A stretch of 64,000 bases of DNA from Gordonia gummivorans (GTDB lineage: Bacteria; Actinomycetota; Actinomycetes; Mycobacteriales; Mycobacteriaceae): the NCBI RefSeq assembly GCF_022513585.1, contig NZ_JAKWBF010000023.1:1-64000 (forward strand), written 5' to 3'. Both the position numbers and the translations under genes were made by a program. Numbering within the stretch: position 1 is the first letter of the stretch; each line of letters begins with the position of its first letter. This document shows positions 1-7,899 of this stretch, piece by piece. The notes below the pieces were generated by a model. The model ran no database searches and was not told where the DNA came from. It worked only from the letters and a program-made list of their open reading frames with translations.

Positions 1-186
1 CGCCCGACCCGTCTTCGACAACCAATCCGGCAACGAATCATCCAACTTCTCCCGGAACTGATCAGCCTCCGGACCCAGATACTCCGACGTCTGCCCTTCC
101 AGCCCCCGGATCAGACGCTCCGCACTGAAACAATCCTCGGCGAAATCCAGATACTCCCGCCCACACGCAGTATACGAACTCTGACG
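1..186 (-). pseudogene. Orphan fragment of a helical WXG100/LXG-like N-terminal domain (runs off the left edge)
   Basis: Read leftwards from 186, the frame gives a clearly protein-like helical stretch containing EYLDFAEDCFSAERL and then EYLGPEADQFREKL. The second part resembles the W/Y-x-G...A-D-x-F turn and helix of WXG100/LXG export domains. A TAG at 187-189 lies directly upstream in frame, and no ATG or GTG occurs between it and the conserved part, so the piece lacks a start. Such helical domains head many actinobacterial Rhs toxins, so I infer a displaced remnant of the Rhs locus at 213-5212. It continues beyond position 1, so its full extent is unknown. Confidence 0.45.
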
Positions 187-212
187 CTACGGAAATAGCC
201 CATCACGGGCTC

Positions 213-818
213 TCAACTATCAGCCTCGCCAATCGAGAATCGCACCGAGGCACCCGGATCCACTTGACGCAGCTGCTGTGAAATTTGCGACGCCAATCCC
301 CAATGCACACTTAGGTCGGTCAGCTCCAGATTACTCACGACCAACTCCCCACCCAACTCGAAGGGAACAATCATAGAAGCGCAACTCATCCAGTCCAATT
401 TCGTCCCGGTGTGGACTCGCCACTCGTTATAGAGGTCGAGCTCCAACACCTCAGAACCCATGTCCGGCAGCACCTTGTCGAAAAGATCCCTCAGATCACC
501 CGGCACTTCGAATTCGCCCTCTCCCGGATCCAGAAAGGTCACACCGCCGCCATCATCGAGGGCTCGCGTGTCCCAAGCCCAGAAACGCCCCAACCAATCG
601 CCGCCAACAATCTCGACGTGGCTCGCCAATGCTCGATCTGACTGCGCGACAATATCGCCAACTGCTTGAGATTCTGTCCGCGTGTAGATGCGGAAAAGCC
701 CACCTTCAAGGACAAGACCGCCGAAGTTTTCCGCTACGCTTATCGGACTGTCGTACCGCAGACTGGCGTCAGCAGAAATGCCAGAGCTGCATCGGAACTT
801 CTGGAGAAGTCTTTTCAT
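213..818 (-). CDS. Tdi1-like (DUF1851) immunity protein for the adjacent Rhs toxin
   Basis: 201 residues, cytoplasmic, no signal peptide. The C-terminal half has the pattern I associate with the Tdi1 C-terminal/DUF1851 family: a GGDWLGRFWAWD strand, then LDPGEGEFEVP, then a PFELGGELVVSNLELTDLSVHWG stretch (split here as PFELGGELVV and NLELTDLSVHWG). Tdi1 proteins neutralise DNase toxins in type VI and related polymorphic systems. The gene begins 8 bases after the Rhs stop on the same strand, the classical toxin-then-immunity order. Base composition around 213-1190 is visibly more AT-rich than the Rhs core, as expected of an exchangeable toxin-tip/immunity module. Specific pairing with this toxin is inferred from position. 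Confidence 0.7.
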   Translation of the reverse strand: MKRLLQKFRCSSGISADASLRYDSPISVAENFGGLVLEGGLFRIYTRTESQAVGDIVAQSDRALASHVEIVGGDWLGRFWAWDTRALDDGGGVTFLDPGEGEFEVPGDLRDLFDKVLPDMGSEVLELDLYNEWRVHTGTKLDWMSCASMIVPFELGGELVVSNLELTDLSVHWGLASQISQQLRQVDPGASVRFSIGEADS

Positions 819-826
819 GTCGCTCC

Positions 827-3800
827 CTACGAAATCGCGATAGTCCCAATTCTTGTTCCATTAGGTAGATTCTTTGTTTGGTGATAAATCTGCGAGCCTA
901 GACTCCGGTTGACAGATCGATCCAGGCCCCACATATTTCCCGAGACGTCCTTACCTCCAAGTTGAAGATCCACGACATGGTCGATGTCCAAGTCATCTGC
1001 AACTTTGTTCTTGTTTCTAAAGAGCGACGTCGCGTTCGATCTCTTCACCGGATCCGATTTTACGAGATCTGCGCTATTCAGTTTATCAACCTTCGCGTCG
1101 GCCGCTGCCCGCTGCGACGGCGTCCACTCATCTTTGTACTGCAGATTGATATCGACTGGGTTGTCACCACGGCCGTTCACCTGACATGCCAACCCTAGCG
1201 GGTCGATCCAGGTGTGGGGGTTGTGGACGTAGGCGGTGGCGTTGGTGGGGTTGGGTGTGATGCCGAGGGGATCGGGGCTGGTGTAGGTGGTGGTGGCCGG
1301 GTTGTAGTAGCGGAAACGGTTGTAGTGCAGGCCGGTTTCGGGGTCGTGTTGCTGGCCGGCGAAGCGGAGGTCGGTGCCGGCTCCGGTCCACTGGGTGTGG
1401 CCCCACAGGGTGGTGGTGGCATACCCGGCCAGCGTGCCGAAGTCGGGGTCGAGGAGTTCGGTGGGCGCCCCGGCCAGATCGGCGATGATGGCGTAGAACT
1501 CGGTGTCGATCCGGTGTTGCGACCAGCCAGCCGCCCCCGGCGGTGTCGGCCCGGCACCCGGGCCGGTGGGTGGGTGGCCGGTCGGCGGGTGGCCGGTCGG
1601 GGGCTGGGGGGTGTGGTGGATGACGTGTTGGGCCAACGGTGCCCCGGTGGTGGGGTGGTAGTCATAGAGCCAGCTCGTGGATGCCCCGGCCGGAATCGGT
1701 CCTCGGGGGGTGTGGGCGGTGTTGGTGTGCACGATCAGCTCGGGCCCGTCCCACCAGAACTCGACCGTATCGAGCAGGGTCTGATCCCGGTGGTGATGGG
1801 TTTTGCTGATCCGCCGTCCGAACGGGTCATAGCGGTAGCGCCACACGCTGCCATCGGCGGTGTGCACGCTACGGATCTGCCCGCGGTCGGTGTAGGTGAA
1901 TCGGGTGATGTCCGGTTTCCGCGACAGCCGGGTCCGGGTCCGTTCGACCATCTGCCCCGCGGGGTCGTAGCGGTAGCGTTCCCGCCCGGCCCGCGTGATC
2001 AGCGTGCCCGTCGCGGCCACCCGATCCGAGCCCTCCACCGGGGCCGGCCCCGACACCGGTGAGGACGCCACCCCCGCAGCCGGGGCAGCGGCGGTCGAGG
2101 CCGTCAACACCCCCGCCGGTGAATACGCATACGATTCGGTACCCGCCACACCAGTACGGCCGCCGGAATTGCCGCTGCCTGTAGCGGTGGGGGTGATGGT
2201 GGTGACGCGGCCGGTGCGGTCGAGCCCGAACCGCCGCGACCCACGCAACCGGTCATCCACGCCGGTCACGTAGCCATCGGCGCGGTAGGTCCATTCCCGC
2301 CCGGCCAGCACCGGCCCCGACACACCCACCCCGGAAGCCCCCACGCCACCGGCGCCACCACCGGGGGTTGCGGGGGTGAGCGAGTGGACGGTGTGGCCGG
2401 TCAACCGCGACCGCGCATCCCAGCGTGACGACACCACGTTGCGCCCGACCCGGTAGCCGGTTTCGCGGCCCACCACGTCGTAATCGAACACGAACGACCG
2501 CCCACCACCACCAAGCGCAGGGTCAGTGGCCGTGGACATCTCCACGATGCGGCCGGTGTCATCCCACCGGTAACCAGTGCTCCACACCCCCACACCGGCC
2601 AGGTCGGGCATACCGGCCGGGTCGGGCACGCCGGCCGGGTTGGGGAGTCCGGCCGGGTTGGGGAGTGCGGGTACGGTGCGAGACACCCGTTGCCCCAGTT
2701 GGTCGAATCGTGACCGTACGGTGCGGCCGTTGATGGTTTCCGCGATCACCCGGCCGGCGTCGTCGCGTTCGAAACGCACCCGCGCATCCGGGTTGACCGC
2801 GTCGACGAGTTCACCGGCAGCGTTGTAGCCGAACACGGTGGAGCCATCGGTGTCGGCGTGCTCTTCTATCAACCGGCCCGCCACATCAAACACCCGGGAA
2901 ATGGTGCGGCCCAACCCGTCGGTGGTCGCTACCGCCCGCCCCATCGTGTCGAGCACGAACTCGGTGCGGGACTGGTTGTAGTCGGTTTCAACGACCACCC
3001 GCGAATCCCGGTCATAGACAAACGACCACGACAGCCCATCGGGGTTGGTTATCACCATCGGATCGAACACCGTGGAAAACCGTTGCGTCAGCACCCCACC
3101 CTGCGCATCGGTATGAGATCGGGCATGCCCGTAAGCCACATAGTCGGTGCGGGTCTGGTTACCGGCCTCATCGACCACCACCGTCTGATGGCCCTCACCG
3201 TCATAGGTGTAGTGCCGGTCGGTGCCATCCGGGAAATGCTCCGCCCGCAGCCAGCCCTCCGGCGTCCAGTCCCGCCGGGTCACCTGCCCGCCCGGATCCA
3301 TCACCGCCACCGGATCACCGAACACGTTGCGGGTGATCGTCCACACCCGTCCCGCTGCGTCGATGGTACGCACCACCCGACCCGCATCATCACACTCGAT
3401 GTCGGTGACCCCACCGCGGGCATCAACAATCCGGGACAACACCGCACCCGAGGCCCGCACATCCCACCCGTAGCTGGTGCGTGCCCCGCCCGGATCGGTC
3501 ACCGCGGCCACCGTGCCCACCGCATCGATCTCCACCTCGGTGACCCGTCCCGCCGCATCGATCTGCCGGGCCGGTACCCCCCACCCACCGAACTCGGTGC
3601 GCAGCACCCCACCATCGGGCAGTTCGGTGGCCGTCACACACCCGAACTCATCCATCGTGTACCCCAGGCGGGAACCATCCGGACGGGTCCACGACACCAA
3701 CGCATGCCGACGATCACGCACATAATCAGTAACGGCGCCCTGCGGCGAGATCACCCGCCACACATCCCCCTCCATGGTGTGGCGATACACCCACGGCCGC

Positions 3801-5212
3801 ACCTGCCCCACCAACGCGTCATCGGCGACCAGCACCGCATCCACGGCCGGGTCCGTGGCCCAGTCGACCGGGTTGTCGCGATCAGCCACCCCCGCCCGGC
3901 CGCCACTGCCCAGACCGGCCGCCACCACACCACCAGCCCGCAACGCCTCGACAAGCGGCAGAGACACCAACCGATCCAGGCGCTCCTGCACGCGGGTGTC
4001 GCCCTCCCCGACAGCCAGTTCGGTCGCGGTCTCCACCATCACCACCACACCACCACCGGCCGGGGCATCACCACCGCAATCCGCGCTGTAGACAAACGCA
4101 TTCGCCAACATGCCGTGCGTGCCCACCGCCGCGATCACCCGGCCCGCAGCATCGTAACGGTAGAAATAGCCGACACCCTCACGATCGGTCAACGACACCA
4201 ACCGGCCGGCCACGTCATAGCCATACCGAAACGATTTGCCGCTCGAGTTGCTCACCCCCACCAGGCGGGCATCCACGTCATACTCATAGCCACACACCAC
4301 CACCGGCGACCCACCAACACCATCAGCGTCGCCATCGCCCGCACCGTCATCGCCCGCACTGCCGGTGACCGACAGCCCGGTCACCCGACCCACCAACGGA
4401 TCACACGCCACCGCCACCCGCGCACCACCCGAATGCGCCAACGATGCCGGCAACCCCGTGCGCGGGTCATAGCCCACCTCGATCCGATGACCGGTGTGAT
4501 GCACGATCGCGGTCACCCCCACCGTGATCACCGCACCCCCCACCCCCGCCAACGACGACCCCGCCCACACACCCGCCCGACCACCATCAGCCGCGTCCGC
4601 ACCGGCCGCGCCCGCACCAGCCGCCTCCGGGTCCCCAGATGCCGCATCGGGACGGCCGGTGCTCACCGCAACATCCACCGCACCACCAGAACTGGTGACC
4701 GAAAACTCATACGTCACACCGTCGGGCACATTACGGATGCGGTAGGCGCCATCAACAAACGACAACGGCATCGACCCGAACTCCGCCAACACCTCGCCCC
4801 CGTCGACCGGATGCGGATACACCACCACCTGGCCCTCATCACCGACGAACACCACCCCGGTCTCATCGATCTCCACCCGCATGTCGAACACACTGCACCA
4901 GCCCGCACCAAACGCGCGGCCCTGCCCATACGCCGACGAATACTCCCGCCGCACCACCAGCGGCAGCACCCCACCAATCACCAGATCAGTCCACTCATCC
5001 ACCATCGCACCGGTGGCCACATCCACCGGATGCCCCGCCCGCGTGCACTGCGACGACCGCCGCGCCGCGGTCTGCGCCCCCCGCTCCGCAGCCTCCTTCC
5101 CCGCCTTGGCCGCCATCGTCATCGGCGGCACCGCGCTGTCGGGCGGTGTCGGGAGCGTCGGACGCACCGTCCTCGGCGTACTCATCCTGACCGTACTGTC
5201 CAACGGCCTCAA
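827..5212 (-). CDS. Rhs/YD-repeat polymorphic toxin with HNH-like nuclease tip
   Basis: 1461 residues in this frame. A DUF6531-type segment (GHPVDVATGAMVDEWTDL) lies near residues 60-80, followed by many YD repeats (GRxxxxxDxxGR...YxYDxxG) to about residue 1270. The Rhs-associated core (AGQQHDPETGLHYN, SPDPLG, ending WIDPLGLA) precedes a variable tip of about 120 residues. The tip carries DIDHVVDLQLGG and a later N-x-S-x-G...LPNGT pattern, like HNH/DH-type nuclease toxins. The YD shell normally encapsulates the tip until delivery. No signal peptide, PAAR or WXG domain is present: the first ~36 codons are antisense to a permease remnant, so the native N-terminus is probably lost and the true start is uncertain (5122 and 5116 are alternatives). 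Confidence 0.8.
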   Translation of the reverse strand: MRPLDSTVRMSTPRTVRPTLPTPPDSAVPPMTMAAKAGKEAAERGAQTAARRSSQCTRAGHPVDVATGAMVDEWTDLVIGGVLPLVVRREYSSAYGQGRAFGAGWCSVFDMRVEIDETGVVFVGDEGQVVVYPHPVDGGEVLAEFGSMPLSFVDGAYRIRNVPDGVTYEFSVTSSGGAVDVAVSTGRPDAASGDPEAAGAGAAGADAADGGRAGVWAGSSLAGVGGAVITVGVTAIVHHTGHRIEVGYDPRTGLPASLAHSGGARVAVACDPLVGRVTGLSVTGSAGDDGAGDGDADGVGGSPVVVCGYEYDVDARLVGVSNSSGKSFRYGYDVAGRLVSLTDREGVGYFYRYDAAGRVIAAVGTHGMLANAFVYSADCGGDAPAGGGVVVMVETATELAVGEGDTRVQERLDRLVSLPLVEALRAGGVVAAGLGSGGRAGVADRDNPVDWATDPAVDAVLVADDALVGQVRPWVYRHTMEGDVWRVISPQGAVTDYVRDRRHALVSWTRPDGSRLGYTMDEFGCVTATELPDGGVLRTEFGGWGVPARQIDAAGRVTEVEIDAVGTVAAVTDPGGARTSYGWDVRASGAVLSRIVDARGGVTDIECDDAGRVVRTIDAAGRVWTITRNVFGDPVAVMDPGGQVTRRDWTPEGWLRAEHFPDGTDRHYTYDGEGHQTVVVDEAGNQTRTDYVAYGHARSHTDAQGGVLTQRFSTVFDPMVITNPDGLSWSFVYDRDSRVVVETDYNQSRTEFVLDTMGRAVATTDGLGRTISRVFDVAGRLIEEHADTDGSTVFGYNAAGELVDAVNPDARVRFERDDAGRVIAETINGRTVRSRFDQLGQRVSRTVPALPNPAGLPNPAGVPDPAGMPDLAGVGVWSTGYRWDDTGRIVEMSTATDPALGGGGRSFVFDYDVVGRETGYRVGRNVVSSRWDARSRLTGHTVHSLTPATPGGGAGGVGASGVGVSGPVLAGREWTYRADGYVTGVDDRLRGSRRFGLDRTGRVTTITPTATGSGNSGGRTGVAGTESYAYSPAGVLTASTAAAPAAGVASSPVSGPAPVEGSDRVAATGTLITRAGRERYRYDPAGQMVERTRTRLSRKPDITRFTYTDRGQIRSVHTADGSVWRYRYDPFGRRISKTHHHRDQTLLDTVEFWWDGPELIVHTNTAHTPRGPIPAGASTSWLYDYHPTTGAPLAQHVIHHTPQPPTGHPPTGHPPTGPGAGPTPPGAAGWSQHRIDTEFYAIIADLAGAPTELLDPDFGTLAGYATTTLWGHTQWTGAGTDLRFAGQQHDPETGLHYNRFRYYNPATTTYTSPDPLGITPNPTNATAYVHNPHTWIDPLGLACQVNGRGDNPVDINLQYKDEWTPSQRAAADAKVDKLNSADLVKSDPVKRSNATSLFRNKNKVADDLDIDHVVDLQLGGKDVSGNMWGLDRSVNRSLGSQIYHQTKNLPNGTRIGTIAIS
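2593..2664. repeat. Four tandem 18-bp units inside the Rhs gene
   Basis: Four 18-bp units of the form nnccggccgggtygggna, at 2593-2610, 2611-2628, 2629-2646 and 2647-2664. On the coding strand they encode the hexapeptides LPNPAG, LPNPAG, VPDPAG, MPDLAG between two YD-repeat blocks. Because the unit is a multiple of three, copy-number change would keep the frame. A second short in-frame repeat (PPTGH units) lies near 1556-1610. Confidence 0.8.
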
Positions 5213-5318
5213 CCAGATCGGCGCCGCCGACTACACCCAGACCATCATCAAGGGTCTCGTCATCGTTGTCGCGGCCGTGTTCACCATGGCCTCGCAGCGC
5301 AAACTCATCGTCAAGTAA
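5103..5318 (+). pseudogene. 3' remnant of an RbsC-type sugar ABC transporter permease
   Basis: The plus-strand frame ending TAA at 5318 gives ALAAIVIGGTALSGGVGSVG, then a VLSNGLNQIGAADYTQ stretch and a final hydrophobic helix before KLIVK. This is the conserved C-terminal end of RbsC/XylH-type permeases (AAVVIGGTSLxGGxGSV...LxNGLNLLGV). Upstream of about 5103 the same frame turns into the antisense of the Rhs gene, so the N-terminal ~250 residues are absent. The monooxygenase at 5339 follows after 20 bases, as an operon neighbour would. I read this as a permease truncated when the Rhs block arrived. Confidence 0.75.
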
Positions 5319-5338
5319 CACCACGTCAGGAGACAACC

Positions 5339-6712
5339 ATGACCAAGCCACTGCGCTTCTCCGCGTTCGTGATGAACACGACTTCCCACATTCTGCAGGG
5401 CCTTTGGCGCACCCCCGACGCCCAGCAGACCGACTTCAACTCCCTCGAGCACTGGGTCGGGCTGGCCAAGGAACTCGAGCGCGGCAAGTTCGACTTCATC
5501 TTCTTCGCCGACGTCGTCGGACTCTACGGGGACTACGACGGCGGCTATCGCAAGTACGTCGAAGCAGGCCTGCAGATCCCCAGCAACGACCCGTCGGTGA
5601 TCGCGTCGGCCATCGCCTACAACACCACCGACCTCGGCATCGCCATCACGAGTTCCGTACTGCAAGAGCATCCGTTCAACTTCGCGCGCAAGATCTCCAC
5701 GCTCGATCACGCGTCCAACGGACGTATCGCCTGGAACATCGTGACCAACGGACTGTCCAACGCGTCACGAAATTTCGGGTACGACGACCTCGAAGAGCAC
5801 GACGAACGCTACGTGTGGGCCAACGAATACGCCGACGTGGTCTACAAACTGTGGGAAGGGTCGTGGGACGACGACGCCCTTCTGCAGGACAAACAGCGGG
5901 GACTGCACGGAGATCCGGACAAGGTGCACAAGATCTTTCACGAGGGCAAGCGCTACCGCGTGGAGGGACCACACCTCGTCGCGCCGTCCCCGCAACGGAC
6001 ACCGGTCCTCTTCCAGGCCGGATCATCCACCGCCGGTCGCGAATTCGCAGCACGCAATGCCGAGGCGCAGTTCATCATCTCCCCGAGCCCCGAGGCCGCC
6101 AAGATCCTGGTCGACGACACGCGCGGCCGGTTGCCATCGTATGGCCGTGATCCGCACGACCTCACGTTCTTCCAGGGCCTGCATTTCGTCATCGGCAGCA
6201 CCGAGGAGGAGGCGCGCCGCAAGGAGGCCGAGCTCGAGGAGAACATCGACCTCGACGCGATGATCGCCCACCTGTCCGGCGCCATCGGCATCGACTTCGG
6301 CAGCCACCCGCTCGACACACCGCTCGGCGCCATCGAGACCGAGGGCATCCGCAGCGTCATCGACTGGGTGCGGGAATCCGTCGACGGACGTGAGGCGACG
6401 ATCGAAGATCTCGGCAGGCTGCAGGGCCGCAATTCACGCGTCGTCGGCACACCCGAACAGATCGCCGACGAACTGCAACGGTGGCGCGATGCCGGAGTCG
6501 ACGGCATCAACGTCGTCAACGCGACCATTCCCGGCAGCTACACCGACTTCATCGACCATGTGACTCCCGTGCTGCAGCAGCGTGGTCTGGCGCAGACCGA
6601 ATACGCGCCGGGGACAACACGCGCGAAACTGTTCGGTGGCGACCGACTCAACGACCGGCATCCCGCAGCCCAGTACCGAGGAGCGTTCACGCAGGTCCCG
6701 AGCACCGTGTAG
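5339..6712 (+). CDS. FMN-dependent monooxygenase, NtaA/SnaA/DszA class
   Basis: 457 residues, bacterial-luciferase-like TIM barrel. Typical motifs are the N-terminal LRFSAFVMNTTSHILQGLW, FDFIFFADVVG, the ASNGRIAWNIVTNG block and the TPVLFQAGSS(T)AGREFAARNAE block of NtaA/SnaA/DszA flavin monooxygenases, which use FMNH2 from a partner reductase on organosulfur, nitrilotriacetate or similar substrates. The ATG at 5339 is preceded by CAGGAG, which fixes the start. The gene lies directly behind the permease remnant, so it may once have been part of a nutrient uptake-and-cleavage operon. The substrate cannot be read from sequence. Confidence 0.88.
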   Translation: MTKPLRFSAFVMNTTSHILQGLWRTPDAQQTDFNSLEHWVGLAKELERGKFDFIFFADVVGLYGDYDGGYRKYVEAGLQIPSNDPSVIASAIAYNTTDLGIAITSSVLQEHPFNFARKISTLDHASNGRIAWNIVTNGLSNASRNFGYDDLEEHDERYVWANEYADVVYKLWEGSWDDDALLQDKQRGLHGDPDKVHKIFHEGKRYRVEGPHLVAPSPQRTPVLFQAGSSTAGREFAARNAEAQFIISPSPEAAKILVDDTRGRLPSYGRDPHDLTFFQGLHFVIGSTEEEARRKEAELEENIDLDAMIAHLSGAIGIDFGSHPLDTPLGAIETEGIRSVIDWVRESVDGREATIEDLGRLQGRNSRVVGTPEQIADELQRWRDAGVDGINVVNATIPGSYTDFIDHVTPVLQQRGLAQTEYAPGTTRAKLFGGDRLNDRHPAAQYRGAFTQVPSTV

Positions 6713-6774
6713 GCGTCGCAGCGTGCTCTGATCCCGTTGGTGCCGCGTACTGATGTGACGAAAGTGACGCACTG

Positions 6775-6793
6775 ACAGGTGTGCCTAACCTAC
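6775..6793 (+). promoter_or_regulatory. IdeR/DtxR-like iron box
   Basis: ACAGGTGTGCCTAACCTAC matches the 19-bp IdeR/DtxR consensus TTAGGTTAGGCTAACCTAA at 13 of 19 positions, including the whole CTAACCTA half. It lies 20 bases before the ATG of the FecCD permease, a normal place for an iron repressor site. It also overlaps the earlier in-frame GTG at 6781, arguing against that start. Iron-dependent repression is inferred. Confidence 0.7.
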
Positions 6794-6813
6794 ACTGGCG
6801 AGGGCACCTGACC

Positions 6814-7899
6814 ATGCGAGCGAGCAGTGCGGAGGCGCCTTTGACCGTCGGCACGGCGGAGTCCGCCACACCCTCTGAGTCCGCGGATCCCACGCCGCCG
6901 TGGTGGAAGACCATGTCGCGCTTCGGCATTCTGCTGATTCTCGTCGCACTGCTGGCGGTTCTGGTGCTCGTCGGGTTCTTCGTGGGGTCGGGCGATTACA
7001 CCATCGCCGACGCCTGGAACGCGCTGTGGAACACCGGCGACCCGACGACCCTCGAGGTCATTCGCAACAACCGGGTACCTCGGACTATCCTCGCGGCACT
7101 CGTCGGCGCAGCGCTCGGTGCGGCCGGCGCGATCATGCAGGGCCTGACCCGCAATCCGCTCGCCGATCCAGGCATCCTGGGCGTCAACTCCGGCGCGTAC
7201 TTCGCCATGATCGTCGGCACGGTCGCCTTCGGCATCTACTCCACCAGCGGATACGTCGTATGCGCGATGATCGGCGCCTTTCTGGCCGCAACGCTCGTCT
7301 ACTTCGTCGGGTCGCGCGGCGTCAGCGGCGCGAGCCCGGAGAAACTGGTGCTCACCGGTGTCGCGGCTGGGTCGATCTTCAGCGGCATCGGCTTCGGACT
7401 CACCATGATCAACCCGAAGTCCTTCGACGCGGTCCGCTCCTGGCAGGTCGGCACACTCGACGGACGCAACTGGTCTCAGGTCGACATCGTATGGATCCCG
7501 ATCTGCGTCGGCGTGCTGGCCGCCATGTTCCTGATCCCCTACCTGAACGGGCTGGCCCTCGGCGACGACTGGGCGCTCGCGCTCGGCATCCCGGTCGGAC
7601 GGGTCCGGCTGGCCGGATTCGTCATCGTCACTGTCCTGTGCGGCGCGGCCACCGCCGCGGTCGGGCCGATCACCTTCGTCGGGCTGATGGTGCCGCAGGC
7701 CGTGCGCATCCTGTTTGGCCCGGACAACAAGTGGCTGCTGCCGGTGAGTGTGGTCGTCGGACCCATCGTGATGGTCGGCTCGGATCTGCTGGCGCGCGTG
7801 CTCACTCCGAGCGAACTGCCTGTCGGGATGGTGACCGCATTCATCGGTGCGCCCGTACTCATCGCACTGGTCCGGCGCAAGCGGGTGTCGGAACTATGA
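6814..7899 (+). CDS. FecCD-family iron-siderophore ABC permease (first subunit)
   Basis: 361 residues, about nine hydrophobic segments after a short polar N-terminus. Family motifs: RVPRTILAALVGAALGAAGA, MQGLTRNPLADPGILGV, GPITFVGLMVPQAVR and the C-terminal PSELPVGMVTAFIGAPVLI. It is an inner-membrane half of a BtuC/FepD-type importer for ferric siderophores. The iron box 20 bases upstream supports that role. ATG 6814 is preferred to GTG 6781, which sits inside the operator. The stop overlaps the next start as ATGA, so the two permeases are translationally coupled. Confidence 0.88.
   Translation: MRASSAEAPLTVGTAESATPSESADPTPPWWKTMSRFGILLILVALLAVLVLVGFFVGSGDYTIADAWNALWNTGDPTTLEVIRNNRVPRTILAALVGAALGAAGAIMQGLTRNPLADPGILGVNSGAYFAMIVGTVAFGIYSTSGYVVCAMIGAFLAATLVYFVGSRGVSGASPEKLVLTGVAAGSIFSGIGFGLTMINPKSFDAVRSWQVGTLDGRNWSQVDIVWIPICVGVLAAMFLIPYLNGLALGDDWALALGIPVGRVRLAGFVIVTVLCGAATAAVGPITFVGLMVPQAVRILFGPDNKWLLPVSVVVGPIVMVGSDLLARVLTPSELPVGMVTAFIGAPVLIALVRRKRVSEL

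Noticed and set aside
1214-2062. 282-residue plus-strand frame within the Rhs region
   Set aside because: Gly/Val-rich antisense of the Rhs core; no family features.
2858-5338. Long plus-strand open frame running into the monooxygenase
   Set aside because: Opposite the Rhs gene it reads Pro/His/Arg-rich nonsense; the monooxygenase has its own ATG and ribosome-binding site at 5339.
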